DNA of 64,000 nt from Oceanospirillum multiglobuliferum (GCF_900167095.1 NZ_FUXG01000004.1:90795-154794), one strand, 5' to 3'; counted from the first letter of the stretch, positions 42,655 through 51,973 are shown. Notes: generated by a model from the letters alone, not told the origin. Translations and numbers: made by a program.

Positions 42655-44539
42655 TCTCCATTTTATGATGTGTACTCTTTCTATAGTTCAGCTCTGTTCG
42701 CTTTCGAGACAAATGAACTTGATCAGCAGCACAAGCAAGTAAATCATCAATATTCTGATGTTGCTGGGTACTGTTCGCAATACCTATAGCAATGTTAAAT
42801 CTGAAAAACTCACCCGGTTGGCTTAAAAGTGGTATTTGAGTTCTTGCCACTTCTTGCTCTAAAAGTAAGGCAATTCTTTCTGCCTCTTTCTGGCTAGCAG
42901 CGCCGAGCCAAAGTACAAATTCGTCACCACCAAAACGAGCCGGAATCCAGTCAAAGTGTCCATCACAAGTGCGCACCAGTAATCGAGCTACTCTGCATAG
43001 CAAATCTTCTGCGAAATCACGACCATGGGTATCACTAATTTGCTTATAGTGATCTAAATCAATGACCATTATGCTGTAAGTAATTTGCCTTGATCGAATC
43101 ATTTTTTGCTCAATCGTATGCAAAAAATGGTGGCGATTTAACAATCCGGTTAAGTCATCATGGCTCAACTGGTATTGGTAGCGTTCTTTTTTCTTCTCCA
43201 GCTCTTCTAACTGAAGTTCCAATGCCTCATTTCGCTCCGACACTGTATTTTTTAACTGTTGTGTTAAGCCTTGTAGCGCACGGTTTAGATCTAGTATGCG
43301 AAGCTGTTCTTGTGTGCGATAAAATGTCAAAAAGCCAATTTGTGAGACCAAGAAGAAAAGCACGCCATAACTGAGATAGTGCTCATTCTGAACAAGGCCT
43401 AAAAATACGGCAATTTCGTGCAAAATACTGAAAATAAGTACTAATGTTCCCATTAGCAAAATATGAACAGCAGAACGCTTGGCACGCACTAACTTGAATA
43501 ATAGCCATCCTATCATCAGAGCAGAAACTATAAGTAAAAGCAGCTCAGGATAAAGGAGTGCTGTGAATAACGAAGTGGGGGACAGAATAATAAACCCACT
43601 CCATAAACAAGCCAGCCCAAAAAGCCATCGCTGTAGCTGAAATTCGCTTTCGGGATATAGTGCGGTCAACCAATTCAAAAACAGAGGTAAACCTATTACT
43701 AACCCTATATGCTCTAGACGTATTGCCAACCACCAAGGAAAGCTTGGAATTAACGTTGCAAAGCTACCCAGACCTGTTGTGCCTACATAACCTGCAAGAG
43801 CAAAGGAGAACAGTGAGATCCACAACAGCTCTTTATGGGTTCTAACTAGGTAAAACTCAAATAGCATCAACGTACCAGCCAGAATGGCTAAACAGATTAC
43901 GACGCCTTCAACCAGAATGTTGCGCTGGTAATAATCCTTCCAATACTGCTTAGTTCCAATTACTAACGGTGCTTGTACGCCTCCTCTAGCGTGCCCATAG
44001 TTCGCAACTTGTAGTGTGATACGTACTTGTCTAGGCAGTAAGCCTAGTTCAACTATTTTGTCACCAAAATACCCCTCTACTTGATCACGGTCTGATGTGG
44101 TAGCCCCACCTGACGCAATTTCATATTCATCAATAAATAATCGAAAACTAGATTTAAGCTCTGGTACAAACAGTGCCAAATCTACATCTTGCGGTACGTT
44201 ATCTAATCGTAGGGTATAGGTCATGACATGGCGGCGGGGACCAGATGACAACCAAATATCAGGCAATGAAGTGGCCACAGAACGATCAATATTAACAGCC
44301 GCTTCCTTAGGCGTAAGTAACTGATCTGGATATCCCTGCCAATTACCAACAAGAGGTAGTGGTTCGCTGGTTTTTGGAAACCAAAATGTTAAGGGAAATA
44401 TACCTTGGTCGGCTTTAACCGAAAGTTGGGTCAGGCGAGGTGAGTCAAGCGCAAATAAAATTAATACTGAAACAATCAGTAGTAACGAAACGGATAAAAA
44501 TCCCTGCAATAACCCGCGATCCATACGATATTGCTGCAT
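42638..44539 (-). CDS. 7TMR-DISM/GGDEF diguanylate cyclase
   Basis: A 633-residue paralogue of the downstream protein: periplasmic 7TMR-DISM domain (about 50-195), seven helices (about 210-400), coiled coil (about 415-455) and an intact GGDEF domain, with HDDLTGLLNRHHFL near residue 458 and ARFGGDEFVLWLG near 550. Active-site and metal residues are present, so c-di-GMP synthesis is likely. The inhibitory RxxD site is not found nine residues before GGDEF (His there), so product inhibition may be absent. GGAG precedes the ATG. Confidence 0.9.
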   Translation of the reverse strand: MQQYRMDRGLLQGFLSVSLLLIVSVLILFALDSPRLTQLSVKADQGIFPLTFWFPKTSEPLPLVGNWQGYPDQLLTPKEAAVNIDRSVATSLPDIWLSSGPRRHVMTYTLRLDNVPQDVDLALFVPELKSSFRLFIDEYEIASGGATTSDRDQVEGYFGDKIVELGLLPRQVRITLQVANYGHARGGVQAPLVIGTKQYWKDYYQRNILVEGVVICLAILAGTLMLFEFYLVRTHKELLWISLFSFALAGYVGTTGLGSFATLIPSFPWWLAIRLEHIGLVIGLPLFLNWLTALYPESEFQLQRWLFGLACLWSGFIILSPTSLFTALLYPELLLLIVSALMIGWLLFKLVRAKRSAVHILLMGTLVLIFSILHEIAVFLGLVQNEHYLSYGVLFFLVSQIGFLTFYRTQEQLRILDLNRALQGLTQQLKNTVSERNEALELQLEELEKKKERYQYQLSHDDLTGLLNRHHFLHTIEQKMIRSRQITYSIMVIDLDHYKQISDTHGRDFAEDLLCRVARLLVRTCDGHFDWIPARFGGDEFVLWLGAASQKEAERIALLLEQEVARTQIPLLSQPGEFFRFNIAIGIANSTQQHQNIDDLLACAADQVHLSRKRTELNYRKSTHHKMESGNAS

Positions 44540-44665
44540 TTCAACTCCGCTGCTTAAATCATAATGCTATAACTCAAAATAGATCTAAAAGAGTACCACA
44601 TCGCAATTCACCTACAAAATAGGCAAAGAGGCACAGGCACAGACTTATTGGTATAGCGAAGCGCA

Positions 44666-44699
44666 AAAAGCCAGATCAGACAATGCTTATCTGGCTTTT
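44666..44699 (-). terminator. Terminator of the DUF6172 gene
   Basis: AAAAGCCAGAT pairs with ATCTGGCTTTT around a 12-base loop, with A/T tracts on both sides, 20 bases after the stop of the gene at 44719. Confidence 0.82.
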
Positions 44700-44718
44700 C
44701 AGTCAAATCAAGACTGGA

Positions 44719-45057
44719 CTATTCGTCACCTTCATTATCCAAGTCTTCTGATTCATCATCTAGAGCTGCTATTGGGCGGGCGGTGCGTTTAGCGGGTACC
44801 GCGATAATTTCTAGGTAGAATGTTTCCCATGCTTGGTTTTCCACAAAGCTGATCTGAGCATTGATTTCTGCAACGTGAATTGGTTGAGCCTCTTGCTCAG
44901 TTACACCAAATTTACATTCAAAATCCCAAAAATCAGCACCTTTAGGTAATGCTTTGTTACGTTCTCTTTTCAGGTATTTTTTTGCTTCACTTTTAGCCGC
45001 TTCAATTAAGCGGGCATATTTGATTTTTGGGTGAGATAACTTAAACGTCTTTTTCAT
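44719..45057 (-). CDS. DUF6172 family small protein
   Basis: A 112-residue protein starting MKKTFKLSHPKIKYARLIEA, followed by EAKKYLKRERNKALPKGADFWDFECKFG, the pattern of the DUF6172 family in gammaproteobacteria. It has a basic N-terminal half and a strongly acidic tail (DDESEDLDNEGDE), no signal peptide and no cysteine motif of note. Function unknown. It sits alone between the GGDEF pair and the methyltransferase gene on the same strand. Confidence 0.75.
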   Translation of the reverse strand: MKKTFKLSHPKIKYARLIEAAKSEAKKYLKRERNKALPKGADFWDFECKFGVTEQEAQPIHVAEINAQISFVENQAWETFYLEIIAVPAKRTARPIAALDDESEDLDNEGDE

Positions 45058-45176
45058 TGGAATCCTAAAGGCTGGTATGTCAGAAGACCGTTTAGAGGTC
45101 TTCTTATTGCGCTTGCATCATAGCGGATTAACCAGCTCGCAGCTATGAGTAAGCGGCAGAACTCAGAATAAGCCTT

Positions 45177-45689
45177 TTACGCTTTTTTTACTTTGATACG
45201 GTTATTTTGGTCTCGTGCTTGTAATATCAAGTCATCGCCTTGAAACTGAGTGCCTGATTTAGCTAGACGGTCATACAATACTACATTCACGCTGGCAGCA
45301 AGGTTTAAACAGCTTTTGCTGGGGATATAAACCACTGCATCTGCACGATCAATCACCTGCTGGCTGATACTGTTATCCTCGGGGCCAAAAATATAAAAGG
45401 CATTTTCAGGGTGCTGATATTCAGTGAGAGAGGTTGCGCCTAGTGCCAGTTCAACACAAACAATTTTGGCATTTTCTGGCACGGCAGCCAGTAAACATTC
45501 AACATTCTCCAATGGAATATCGTTACAGGCATTTTGTGTGTCAGTGTCAAATTTTGCGGCGCGTTGATAACGTTTGCCAGTGTAGTACACTGCTTCAACG
45601 TCAAAACACCCCGCAGCGCGCATCACAGCCCCCACATTAGTTGGGCTTTTAGGGTTGGTCAATCCAATACTAACCGTTGATTTATTCAT
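45177..45689 (-). CDS. SpoU-family RNA methyltransferase
   Basis: A 170-residue SPOUT-class 2'-O-methyltransferase. The three SpoU motifs are visible: NPKSPTNVGAVMRAAGCF near residue 12, the AdoMet-knot IFGPEDNSISQQV near 99 and VYIPSKSCLNLAASVNVVLYDRL near 122. Size is near that of TrmL (tRNA wobble Cm34), but the target cannot be fixed from sequence. The ATG at 45689 follows AGGA closely. Substrate tRNA or rRNA. Confidence 0.88.
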   Translation of the reverse strand: MNKSTVSIGLTNPKSPTNVGAVMRAAGCFDVEAVYYTGKRYQRAAKFDTDTQNACNDIPLENVECLLAAVPENAKIVCVELALGATSLTEYQHPENAFYIFGPEDNSISQQVIDRADAVVYIPSKSCLNLAASVNVVLYDRLAKSGTQFQGDDLILQARDQNNRIKVKKA

Positions 45690-45905
45690 CAAATTCCTGT
45701 GTGATTAACAATAAGCTTGAGCCTAAAGCCAATAGAATAGCGATATTTCGCACTCCATTTGCATTTAGCTGTATGTCACGCAAAGTCTACAAAAATCTAT
45801 AAAACTAATAGTTTATTTGCAAATCAAGATCTTAGCATGGCTTTACCCGTGTTATAATCAAAGCTAGTCTAAATGATACATCTAGCTAGGCGAGAAATAA
45901 GAGTA

Positions 45906-46196
45906 ATGAATCCTTTCCAAGACAGCCTAACCGACCGCGCCCGCCAACTCACACGAGAGTTCCTAGGGCACCACAAGAAAGTTCAGGCAGAAAATCCAGA
46001 ATTTGCGAACAGTGCTGAGCAAGTGCTTAGTATTATCAGTATGGAGCTGAGTCGTATTGCCAGTCTGTGTGACAGTCTTGAAGAAAAACAAATGGTTGTT
46101 GAAGGCTTTTCTCAAGCATTGGCACATCTTCGCTGGAACGCCGAAGAGGCTGCAAGCATGGTGAAGCGTTTAGAACGAGACATACTGGAGCGTTAG
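45906..46196 (+). CDS. Small helical hypothetical protein
   Basis: A 96-residue protein, MNPFQDSLTDRARQLTREFL..., almost wholly alpha-helical and without signal peptide, membrane segment or catalytic motif. I do not recognise it. The ATG at 45906 is chosen because AAGAG precedes it; the frame stays open eleven codons further up. It is convergent with the SulP transporter gene, 27 bases away. Confidence 0.6.
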   Translation: MNPFQDSLTDRARQLTREFLGHHKKVQAENPEFANSAEQVLSIISMELSRIASLCDSLEEKQMVVEGFSQALAHLRWNAEEAASMVKRLERDILER

Positions 46197-46223
46197 CTCC
46201 AGTATATTCTGTACTAATCCACA

Positions 46224-47981
46224 CTATAAATCACAAAGTTGACGCATCGCTTCGTGAGTGCTGAGATAAACCTGACCATCCCCCATATGATCTAGAAAAT
46301 CAGTTTGCTTTAACTGATCCATGACAGGGCCTTTCACATCGGCTAAATGTAAGGTCACCCCTGATTCTCGCAAGTTATCTCTTAACATCTCCAATGTTTC
46401 CAATGCACTCGCATCAATGAAGCTGATTGCACTGCATATTAAGACAAGGTGTTGAAGCTGTGGTTGCTCTGCGACCATTGCCATAATTGTATCTTCGATA
46501 TGGCGAGTGTTGGCAAAATACAGGTTTTCATCAATACGTACACCTAAACAACATGGGTTCGTCTTAACATCAAAACGTTTGATATTACGAAAATGTTCAC
46601 TGTTACCGACACGTCCTACAACTGCCATATGAGGATGACTTGTTCGGTGTAGTAGTAACAAGATAGACAACGCCATACCGCTCAATAAGCCTATCTCGAC
46701 CCCCGCGATCAGCACTACTAGAAAGGTGGTCAGTAGCGTTAGTGCATCAGCACGATTAAAGCGCCAAGTATTCTTGATTCCAGAAAGGTCGATCAAAGGC
46801 AGTACCGCCATGATGACCACAATACCTAGCACGCCAGTAGGCAAGTAGTAAAACCAAGGCGTAAAAAACAACACCGTTAATGCTAAACCAGTTGCTGTAA
46901 TCAGTGATGCAACCGTCGTCTGCGCACCAGATGCATCATTCACCATTGAGCGACCGAAGCCACCTGCTACGGGGTAAGCACCGCTAAATGCCGCACCTAT
47001 ATTGGCCAAGCCTAAAGCGACAAGCTCCTTATCTGGTGAAATTCGCTCTCGGTGCTTGCTCGCTAAAGCAGTACCCACCGATACACTCTCTAAAAAACCA
47101 ATCAATGCAATTAAAAGCGCTGCAGGTAATAGTGCTTGCCAAAGGACAAGATCAACTTCTAGCAAACTTAATATAGGGAATCCTGCTGGAATATCACCAA
47201 CAACTTTGACGCCCTGTGTTTTATCAAGGTCGAAAATTTGTACCAGCAAAACACCTGTTAAAATTGCGAACATTGGTCCAGCTTTAGCAAGTGCACTTGC
47301 AACTGTTTTGGATAGTCCTGCTGCTTGCAGCCAAAATGACAGCCTGTACTTACTCAATAGCATGATGATGAGGGACAATGCGGAAATAGCCAGCGTAGTA
47401 ATATTGAAACTAGGCAATGCCTCTGTAAAAAGTACTAAGCTTTCAGGGAAACTATGGCTGCGAGGGAAGGACAAGCCAAAAACAGACTTCAGTTGGCTAA
47501 ATGCAATCATTAAAGCAGCCGCACTGGTAAATCCTGTAATAACAGAGTGGCTCATAAAATTGACTAAAGAGCCCAAGCGCAGGACAAACATCAGCAAAAG
47601 AATAATTCCTACCAGCAGTGCTAACACCATTGCGGTAGCGATATAGTCTTGAGTGCCCACCTGAGCATGCTGTGCTACAGCTTCACCTACCATAAGTGAA
47701 GCGATAGCAACGGGACCAACAGCTAGGCTTCGGCTACTACCAAAAAGCGCGTAGATAAATAAGGGGATTATGCCTGCATACAACCCCATCTGAGGCGGTA
47801 GGCCAGCCAAAAAGGCGTAAGCCATACCTTGTGGCACCAGCATAATCGCCACGATAATTCCAGCGATAGAGTCGTTGATAAGCGTTTCACGTCGATACTG
47901 ACCCAGCCAGCCTATAATGGGAAAAATTTGTTGCCAGCGGCTGTTTTTTGAGGGTGATCCTGTTGGCTTAACATCACTCAT
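46224..47981 (-). CDS. SulP-family inorganic anion transporter with STAS domain
   Basis: A 585-residue SulP (SLC26-like) transporter of sulfate, bicarbonate or related anions. The N-terminal half holds about 11-14 helices, with the consensus GIIVAIMLVPQGMAYAFLAGLPPQMGLYAGI at its start (two adjacent named parts) and ALLIALIGFLESVSVGTALA further on. A C-terminal STAS domain (about 450-570) has FIDASALETLEML with the usual loop. The ATG at 47981 was chosen because a TTG 29 codons upstream has no ribosome site. It is divergent from a persulfide dioxygenase gene, suggesting a sulfur-oxyanion role. Confidence 0.88.
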   Translation of the reverse strand: MSDVKPTGSPSKNSRWQQIFPIIGWLGQYRRETLINDSIAGIIVAIMLVPQGMAYAFLAGLPPQMGLYAGIIPLFIYALFGSSRSLAVGPVAIASLMVGEAVAQHAQVGTQDYIATAMVLALLVGIILLLMFVLRLGSLVNFMSHSVITGFTSAAALMIAFSQLKSVFGLSFPRSHSFPESLVLFTEALPSFNITTLAISALSLIIMLLSKYRLSFWLQAAGLSKTVASALAKAGPMFAILTGVLLVQIFDLDKTQGVKVVGDIPAGFPILSLLEVDLVLWQALLPAALLIALIGFLESVSVGTALASKHRERISPDKELVALGLANIGAAFSGAYPVAGGFGRSMVNDASGAQTTVASLITATGLALTVLFFTPWFYYLPTGVLGIVVIMAVLPLIDLSGIKNTWRFNRADALTLLTTFLVVLIAGVEIGLLSGMALSILLLLHRTSHPHMAVVGRVGNSEHFRNIKRFDVKTNPCCLGVRIDENLYFANTRHIEDTIMAMVAEQPQLQHLVLICSAISFIDASALETLEMLRDNLRESGVTLHLADVKGPVMDQLKQTDFLDHMGDGQVYLSTHEAMRQLCDL

Positions 47982-48072
47982 AGGGCTACTCACTGGAAAA
48001 CATCGATCTAATATAAAGCTTGGTAGCTCTAGGTTTTGCAGCTTATTTAGACTGGCGACCAAACTCAATGGA

Positions 48073-48095
48073 ATATTGATATATTAAATCAATAT
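48073..48095. promoter_or_regulatory. AT-rich inverted repeat between SulP and persulfide dioxygenase genes
   Basis: ATATTGAT and ATCAATAT form a perfect eight-base inverted repeat with a seven-base spacer, 72 bases upstream of the dioxygenase start. Its form and position recall operators of the ArsR-type sulfide sensors BigR/SqrR, but the regulator gene is not in view. Confidence 0.5.
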
Positions 48096-48166
48096 ATGCT
48101 AATGTTCATCTATTATCTTTTCATGACTCCCATGAAAGCGGCACGAACCGTACTAGGAGATTTAAC

Positions 48167-49027
48167 ATGCAACCACAAGTAAAAGCTTTTTTTCATGCGC
48201 CCACATTTACTTACACCTATGTGGTTTCTGACGGCGTTAATCCCGCCTGTGCAGTTATTGACCCTGTATTGGACTTTGACTACAAGTCAGGTACTACTGA
48301 CACCCAAAGTGCGGAAGAGGTGATTAGCTTCATTAAAGCGCAAAATCTATCATTGGAATGGATTTTAGAAACCCATGCTCATGCAGACCACATCAGCGCG
48401 GCAAAATATTACCAAGCACAATTAGGTGGGAAAGTGGCGATAGGCGCTGAAATACATCGGGTGCAAGAGGTTTTCAAAGGTGTTTTCAATTATGGCGATG
48501 AATTTAAAACAGATGGATCACAGTTTGATGAGCTATTAGGTGCAAATCGACAGTTCAAAATTGGAGAATTAGAAGTCAACGTTCTACACACACCTGGCCA
48601 TACACCTGCCTGTGTTAGCTATGATATTGCGGGACACCTTTTCGTTGGCGATACCATGTTTATGCCTGATGTAGGTACAGCACGCTGTGATTTTCCTGGG
48701 GGTGATGCTGAAGTTTTATATGCATCTATTCAAACATTGCTGAGCTATCCAGAGGACACGCCTATTTACATGTGTCATGACTACCCTAATGATCGAGAAG
48801 CGTGCTATCTGACGACAGTGGCAGAGCAAAAGGCACATAATATCCATATAGGTAACGGAAAAAGCTGCCAAGAATTTGTAGCGATGCGCACTGCCCGCGA
48901 TGCTTCGTTAGAAATGCCGACCTTGATACTACCCTCTATTCAAATCAACATTCGAGCTGGTTTAATCCCCGATGCTGAAAATAATGGTGTGTCTTACCTG
49001 AAGCTGCCTTTGAATCAATTTAAGTAA
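48167..49027 (+). CDS. Persulfide dioxygenase-like MBL protein (Blh/ETHE1 group)
   Basis: A 286-residue metallo-beta-lactamase-fold protein of the Blh branch of ETHE1-like persulfide dioxygenases, which oxidise glutathione persulfide to sulfite. It shows THAHADHISAA near residue 65, HTPGHTPACVSY near 142, GDTMFMPDVGTARCDFPGGDA near 161 and the final ligand in CHDYPND. The single-iron 2-His-1-Asp ligands are in these motifs. AGGAG precedes the ATG. It has no rhodanese domain. Likely role is detoxification or use of sulfide. Confidence 0.9.
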   Translation: MQPQVKAFFHAPTFTYTYVVSDGVNPACAVIDPVLDFDYKSGTTDTQSAEEVISFIKAQNLSLEWILETHAHADHISAAKYYQAQLGGKVAIGAEIHRVQEVFKGVFNYGDEFKTDGSQFDELLGANRQFKIGELEVNVLHTPGHTPACVSYDIAGHLFVGDTMFMPDVGTARCDFPGGDAEVLYASIQTLLSYPEDTPIYMCHDYPNDREACYLTTVAEQKAHNIHIGNGKSCQEFVAMRTARDASLEMPTLILPSIQINIRAGLIPDAENNGVSYLKLPLNQFK

Positions 49028-49068
49028 GACTTTTAAATATGGTTCTAACAACATTTATGTCTGCCCAG

Positions 49069-49084
49069 CTACCAAGGATGGTAG
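49069..49084 (+). terminator. Weak terminator after the persulfide dioxygenase gene
   Basis: CTACCA and TGGTAG form a short stem with a four-base loop, then GGTCTTTTGTTT. It is the only candidate in this gap. Confidence 0.45.
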
Positions 49085-49120
49085 GGTCTTTTGTTTATGG
49101 ACATAGGTGCAGTCAGCACC

Positions 49121-49741
49121 TCATAGGGCTGTTGCTTGTATGGCAGTATTTAGTTTGTCTTTAGGCCAAATTTTTGGTGCGCTAGGTGCTGACTGAGCGC
49201 TCACGGTTGTACCTTCTCCTTCAACACTCAGCTCAACTTGTCCGTGCGCATTTTTAATATAAACACCTTTGCCAGAAACCATAGTTACATCTAGCGCATC
49301 AGAAGATATAAAGCCCCCCCAAAAGTCTGTACCTCGGATTCCTATAGTAGCAACTTTAGTTTTGACTTCAAATTTAGGACTTCTTTGCTTACCTATAGCA
49401 CCTGTAACGGCTCTGAATGCCCCTTCTACCAACTCAAAGTGTACATTTGATGTCGCTTTCGCTTTATTGTATTGATACTGACTAAGTTTGAATTGAGTTC
49501 TGTTAGCCAGTGTAATAACTGTGTCATCTCTTAGTTTAAGCTGCACCTTGCTGTTGGATGACGTTTTTAGAGTGTCACCTTCTTGTAGTTGCATTTGCTC
49601 ATTGAGGAGCAGGCGCTTTTGCCCCCTTAAAACAATCACCTTCCCTTGGGTTTTCGTCACCATACCTATGCGATCTGCTGCTATCGTATGAGTTGGTAGG
49701 TTTAAAACACAGAATAAACCGAACAACAATGCAAACTTCAT
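49121..49741 (-). CDS. Exported FecR-domain protein, last gene of the T6SS spike operon
   Basis: A 206-residue protein with a signal peptide (MKFALLFGLF... ending TIAA) and a FecR domain: EGDTLKTSSNSKVQLKLRDDTVITLANRTQFKL near residues 48-80 (two adjacent parts) and VATIGIRGTDFW near 125. It lacks the anti-sigma helix and sigma-factor partner of true FecR, so the domain is probably structural or sensory in the periplasm. AGGAG ten bases upstream sets the ATG at 49741; an upstream GTG overlaps the DUF3540 stop by four bases. The co-directional position suggests a link with type VI secretion. Confidence 0.8.
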   Translation of the reverse strand: MKFALLFGLFCVLNLPTHTIAADRIGMVTKTQGKVIVLRGQKRLLLNEQMQLQEGDTLKTSSNSKVQLKLRDDTVITLANRTQFKLSQYQYNKAKATSNVHFELVEGAFRAVTGAIGKQRSPKFEVKTKVATIGIRGTDFWGGFISSDALDVTMVSGKGVYIKNAHGQVELSVEGEGTTVSAQSAPSAPKIWPKDKLNTAIQATAL

Positions 49742-49782
49742 CACGAATAAACTCCTGTTATAGTGGAAACCATGGCTCAAGC

Positions 49783-50442
49783 TCACCCCATATGAATGCG
49801 TTTGCCATCTACTTGCACATCTTCACGCGCTTTAATAATCGTATGCTCTGAACGTAGAGAGGCGGTGTGCTCAACCTTCTGTACAAGATTGCCTGCTTTT
49901 TGCAGATCATGGTGTTGCACCACACGATCACTAGAGCCAAAGCGCTGTCGAAAGCGTTCAGCTTTTTGCTCAGCCCACTCAGCCAACCATTGCAGCTTGC
50001 TAAAACGACCTTGAAAATGATTGATTTGAGCCACTACATCTAAAATGCGTAAACGACTTTTTAGCGCAGCAATATTGAATATAGGACTTGTCACTTCGGT
50101 TTTACTGGCGCTTTCTAAACTTAAATCCCCCGTGCTTTTCAGTGCTAATCCACCTTGGCTGTGCACACTGACCCCGTGCGGAAAATGAAGCGCTGCGGCC
50201 ACGGCTTGTTCCCGTTGTAATAGGCTAATAATAAAACAGCCCGCCTCGGTTTCAGCCAATAACACCAGATCACCTTGCAGGGGTTGTAATACACAGCTTA
50301 GGGCAATCTGTGCTTTTAAAACACCTTTTGCAGTGCTGACCATACAACACTGATTTTCGCTTAACACCGACAACACTTGCCCTGTAGGTTGTAGCTCAGG
50401 GTGCGTACTATTCTGAGTCCGTAAAAAAGGGTGTGCATTCAT
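49783..50442 (-). CDS. DUF3540 domain protein, T6SS-associated
   Basis: A 219-residue protein of the DUF3540 family, found next to DUF4150 and DUF2169 genes in vgrG clusters. There is a short beta-rich N-terminal part (about 20-75, QVLSVLSENQCCMVST...) and a repetitive SVHSQGGLALKSTGDLSLESASKTEV segment resembling the VgrG needle repeats (about 88-113), followed by a helical C-terminus. No catalytic motif is seen. A role in assembling or tipping the spike is inferred from family context. Confidence 0.8.
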   Translation of the reverse strand: MNAHPFLRTQNSTHPELQPTGQVLSVLSENQCCMVSTAKGVLKAQIALSCVLQPLQGDLVLLAETEAGCFIISLLQREQAVAAALHFPHGVSVHSQGGLALKSTGDLSLESASKTEVTSPIFNIAALKSRLRILDVVAQINHFQGRFSKLQWLAEWAEQKAERFRQRFGSSDRVVQHHDLQKAGNLVQKVEHTASLRSEHTIIKAREDVQVDGKRIHMG

Positions 50443-50459
50443 ACTGTCTCCTTAATGCC

Positions 50460-50870
50460 CTAGCCCATTAACATGACTTTAGGTTGAGCGGGTTTGATGG
50501 TGGTGCCTGGTGGGCCGTTTTGTGGCACCCCATTTTGTCCAGTCATGGCGCTGAGCTTTGTTGCAGGCTGACCTTGTACCATCACCTTCATGCTACCCAT
50601 CATGTGTCGGCACTCACTCATAATTTTGCTAGAGATCAAACCGCCGGCAACCCCCGGTGTATCCCCCATACTCAGAGGTACAAGAGTTTTTAATGAGTGA
50701 GCGGGCATATTTGAAATCATCACTTTGGTAGACGCAGTACCCGGATTGGCCATCAAACTATTGGCATTATTGGGAAACGGCATCGGAATCGGTGGCGCAG
50801 GAGGTGCAGGGACTTTGCACACATCCGGCATCATAAAGCTCATTGCGCCTTGTTGAGTATTGGCAAACAT
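50460..50870 (-). CDS. DUF4150 PAAR-like spike-tip protein
   Basis: A 136-residue DUF4150/PAAR-like protein. Features are an N-terminal PDVCKVPAPPAPPIPMPFPN, GTASTKVMISNMPAHSL, LSMGDTPGVAGGL and the C-terminal GPPGTTIKPAQPKVMLMG, typical of the family. PAAR-like proteins cap the VgrG trimer and can carry effectors. It has no C-terminal toxin extension, so it would only sharpen or connect the spike. It precedes DUF3540 by 17 bases in the operon. Confidence 0.87.
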   Translation of the reverse strand: MFANTQQGAMSFMMPDVCKVPAPPAPPIPMPFPNNANSLMANPGTASTKVMISNMPAHSLKTLVPLSMGDTPGVAGGLISSKIMSECRHMMGSMKVMVQGQPATKLSAMTGQNGVPQNGPPGTTIKPAQPKVMLMG

Positions 50871-50902
50871 GGCTGTTCCTTATTTATTTAGGCTCTGTTC
50901 AG

Positions 50903-51973
50903 CTATTGCTTAGGTGGCGGTGGTTGCCAAAGCTCTGCTTTTAAACGTCGCTCATCAGTGGGTAGGGCATCTTTACGGTTAGCACCCTGCCAGTCGGTGT
51001 CTTCGGTTTGAATATGGTGCAAGTTGCAACGAGTTAATTCACAGCCCGCCAGTACAGCTTGTTGTAGCTGTGCATGACTCAAGTCGGCATAGGTCAGCTC
51101 AGCCTGATCCAAACGAGCACCCTGCAAGTTAGCCCCTGTGAATTGGCTCATCTGAAGGTTGCATTGTTGTAACTGGGCTTTTTGTAATTGAGCGCCCTGA
51201 AAACTGGCTTGATCAAGTTGACTATTACGTAAGTCAGCTTCTAATAGTATCGTTCCTGCAAACAATACCCCCGTACCTAAGCAACTGTTGAGGCGTGCAT
51301 AAGACAAATCACAGCCACAAAAATTGGTTTGTTGCAGATTGGCGTTTGGGGCTTGCAGATGGCTCAAATTACAATTCATAAACTGAGTCATACTGAGATT
51401 GACGCTGTTGAGGTTTAAGTGGCTTAGGTCACACTCGGCAAAGAGCATTTTGCTGAGATTGTTTTCCGTAAATGGGAAAGGTTTAAGTAGTGTTTTGTGA
51501 AGACCTAAACGCTCTGTGAAACAGTTCTCGCTATGACACTGCTGTAACTCACAGGCAAAAAAGATGAGGTGCAGCAGTTGGCACTGTTTGAAGCTAATGG
51601 TGTTGAGCTGGCTATTCTCAAAACTGGCGTGTTCAAGCCTACTCTCTGTTAAATCGCAATCCCGCCAAGTACTTTGTAACCACTGATTTTGGCTTAAATC
51701 CGTTTGATGAAACTGGCAATGTTCCAATTGGCTGCTCAACCACTGGCTAGACTCTAAGTCAGAGTCGATAAACTGGCAGCGCTTGAACTGGCATTGATAA
51801 AATAAGCTTTGTCGAAGATCCACTTTGGTAAAGCGGCAGTCTTCAAACAGACAGTTTTCAAAACGGGCAACGGCGAAGTCAATCTGGTCAAAGTGACACT
51901 GTTGAAACTGCTGCTGTTGCTGCACTTCGTCTGACTTGATGCTGTATTGTAGTGCTTCTGGATCAACACGCAT
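50903..51973 (-). CDS. Pentapeptide-repeat protein of the T6SS spike operon (second copy)
   Basis: A 356-residue protein made almost wholly of A(D/N)LXX-type pentapeptide repeats, predicted to form a right-handed quadrilateral beta helix. Repeats are irregular, with many Q/C/H positions such as FENCLFEDCRFTKVDLRQ, and regular in the last third (ADLRNSQLDQASFQGAQLQK). It ends in a Pro-rich tail (WQPPPPKQ). The ATG at 51973 overlaps the upstream stop by one base; a longer frame from 52024 has no ribosome site. Such proteins recur between DUF2169 and DUF4150 genes; function unproven. Confidence 0.85.
   Translation of the reverse strand: MRVDPEALQYSIKSDEVQQQQQFQQCHFDQIDFAVARFENCLFEDCRFTKVDLRQSLFYQCQFKRCQFIDSDLESSQWLSSQLEHCQFHQTDLSQNQWLQSTWRDCDLTESRLEHASFENSQLNTISFKQCQLLHLIFFACELQQCHSENCFTERLGLHKTLLKPFPFTENNLSKMLFAECDLSHLNLNSVNLSMTQFMNCNLSHLQAPNANLQQTNFCGCDLSYARLNSCLGTGVLFAGTILLEADLRNSQLDQASFQGAQLQKAQLQQCNLQMSQFTGANLQGARLDQAELTYADLSHAQLQQAVLAGCELTRCNLHHIQTEDTDWQGANRKDALPTDERRLKAELWQPPPPKQ

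Noticed and set aside
47002-47646. A 214-codon rightward frame opposite the SulP gene
   Set aside because: The minus-strand frame has clear SulP motifs; the plus frame has no domain and is a shadow.
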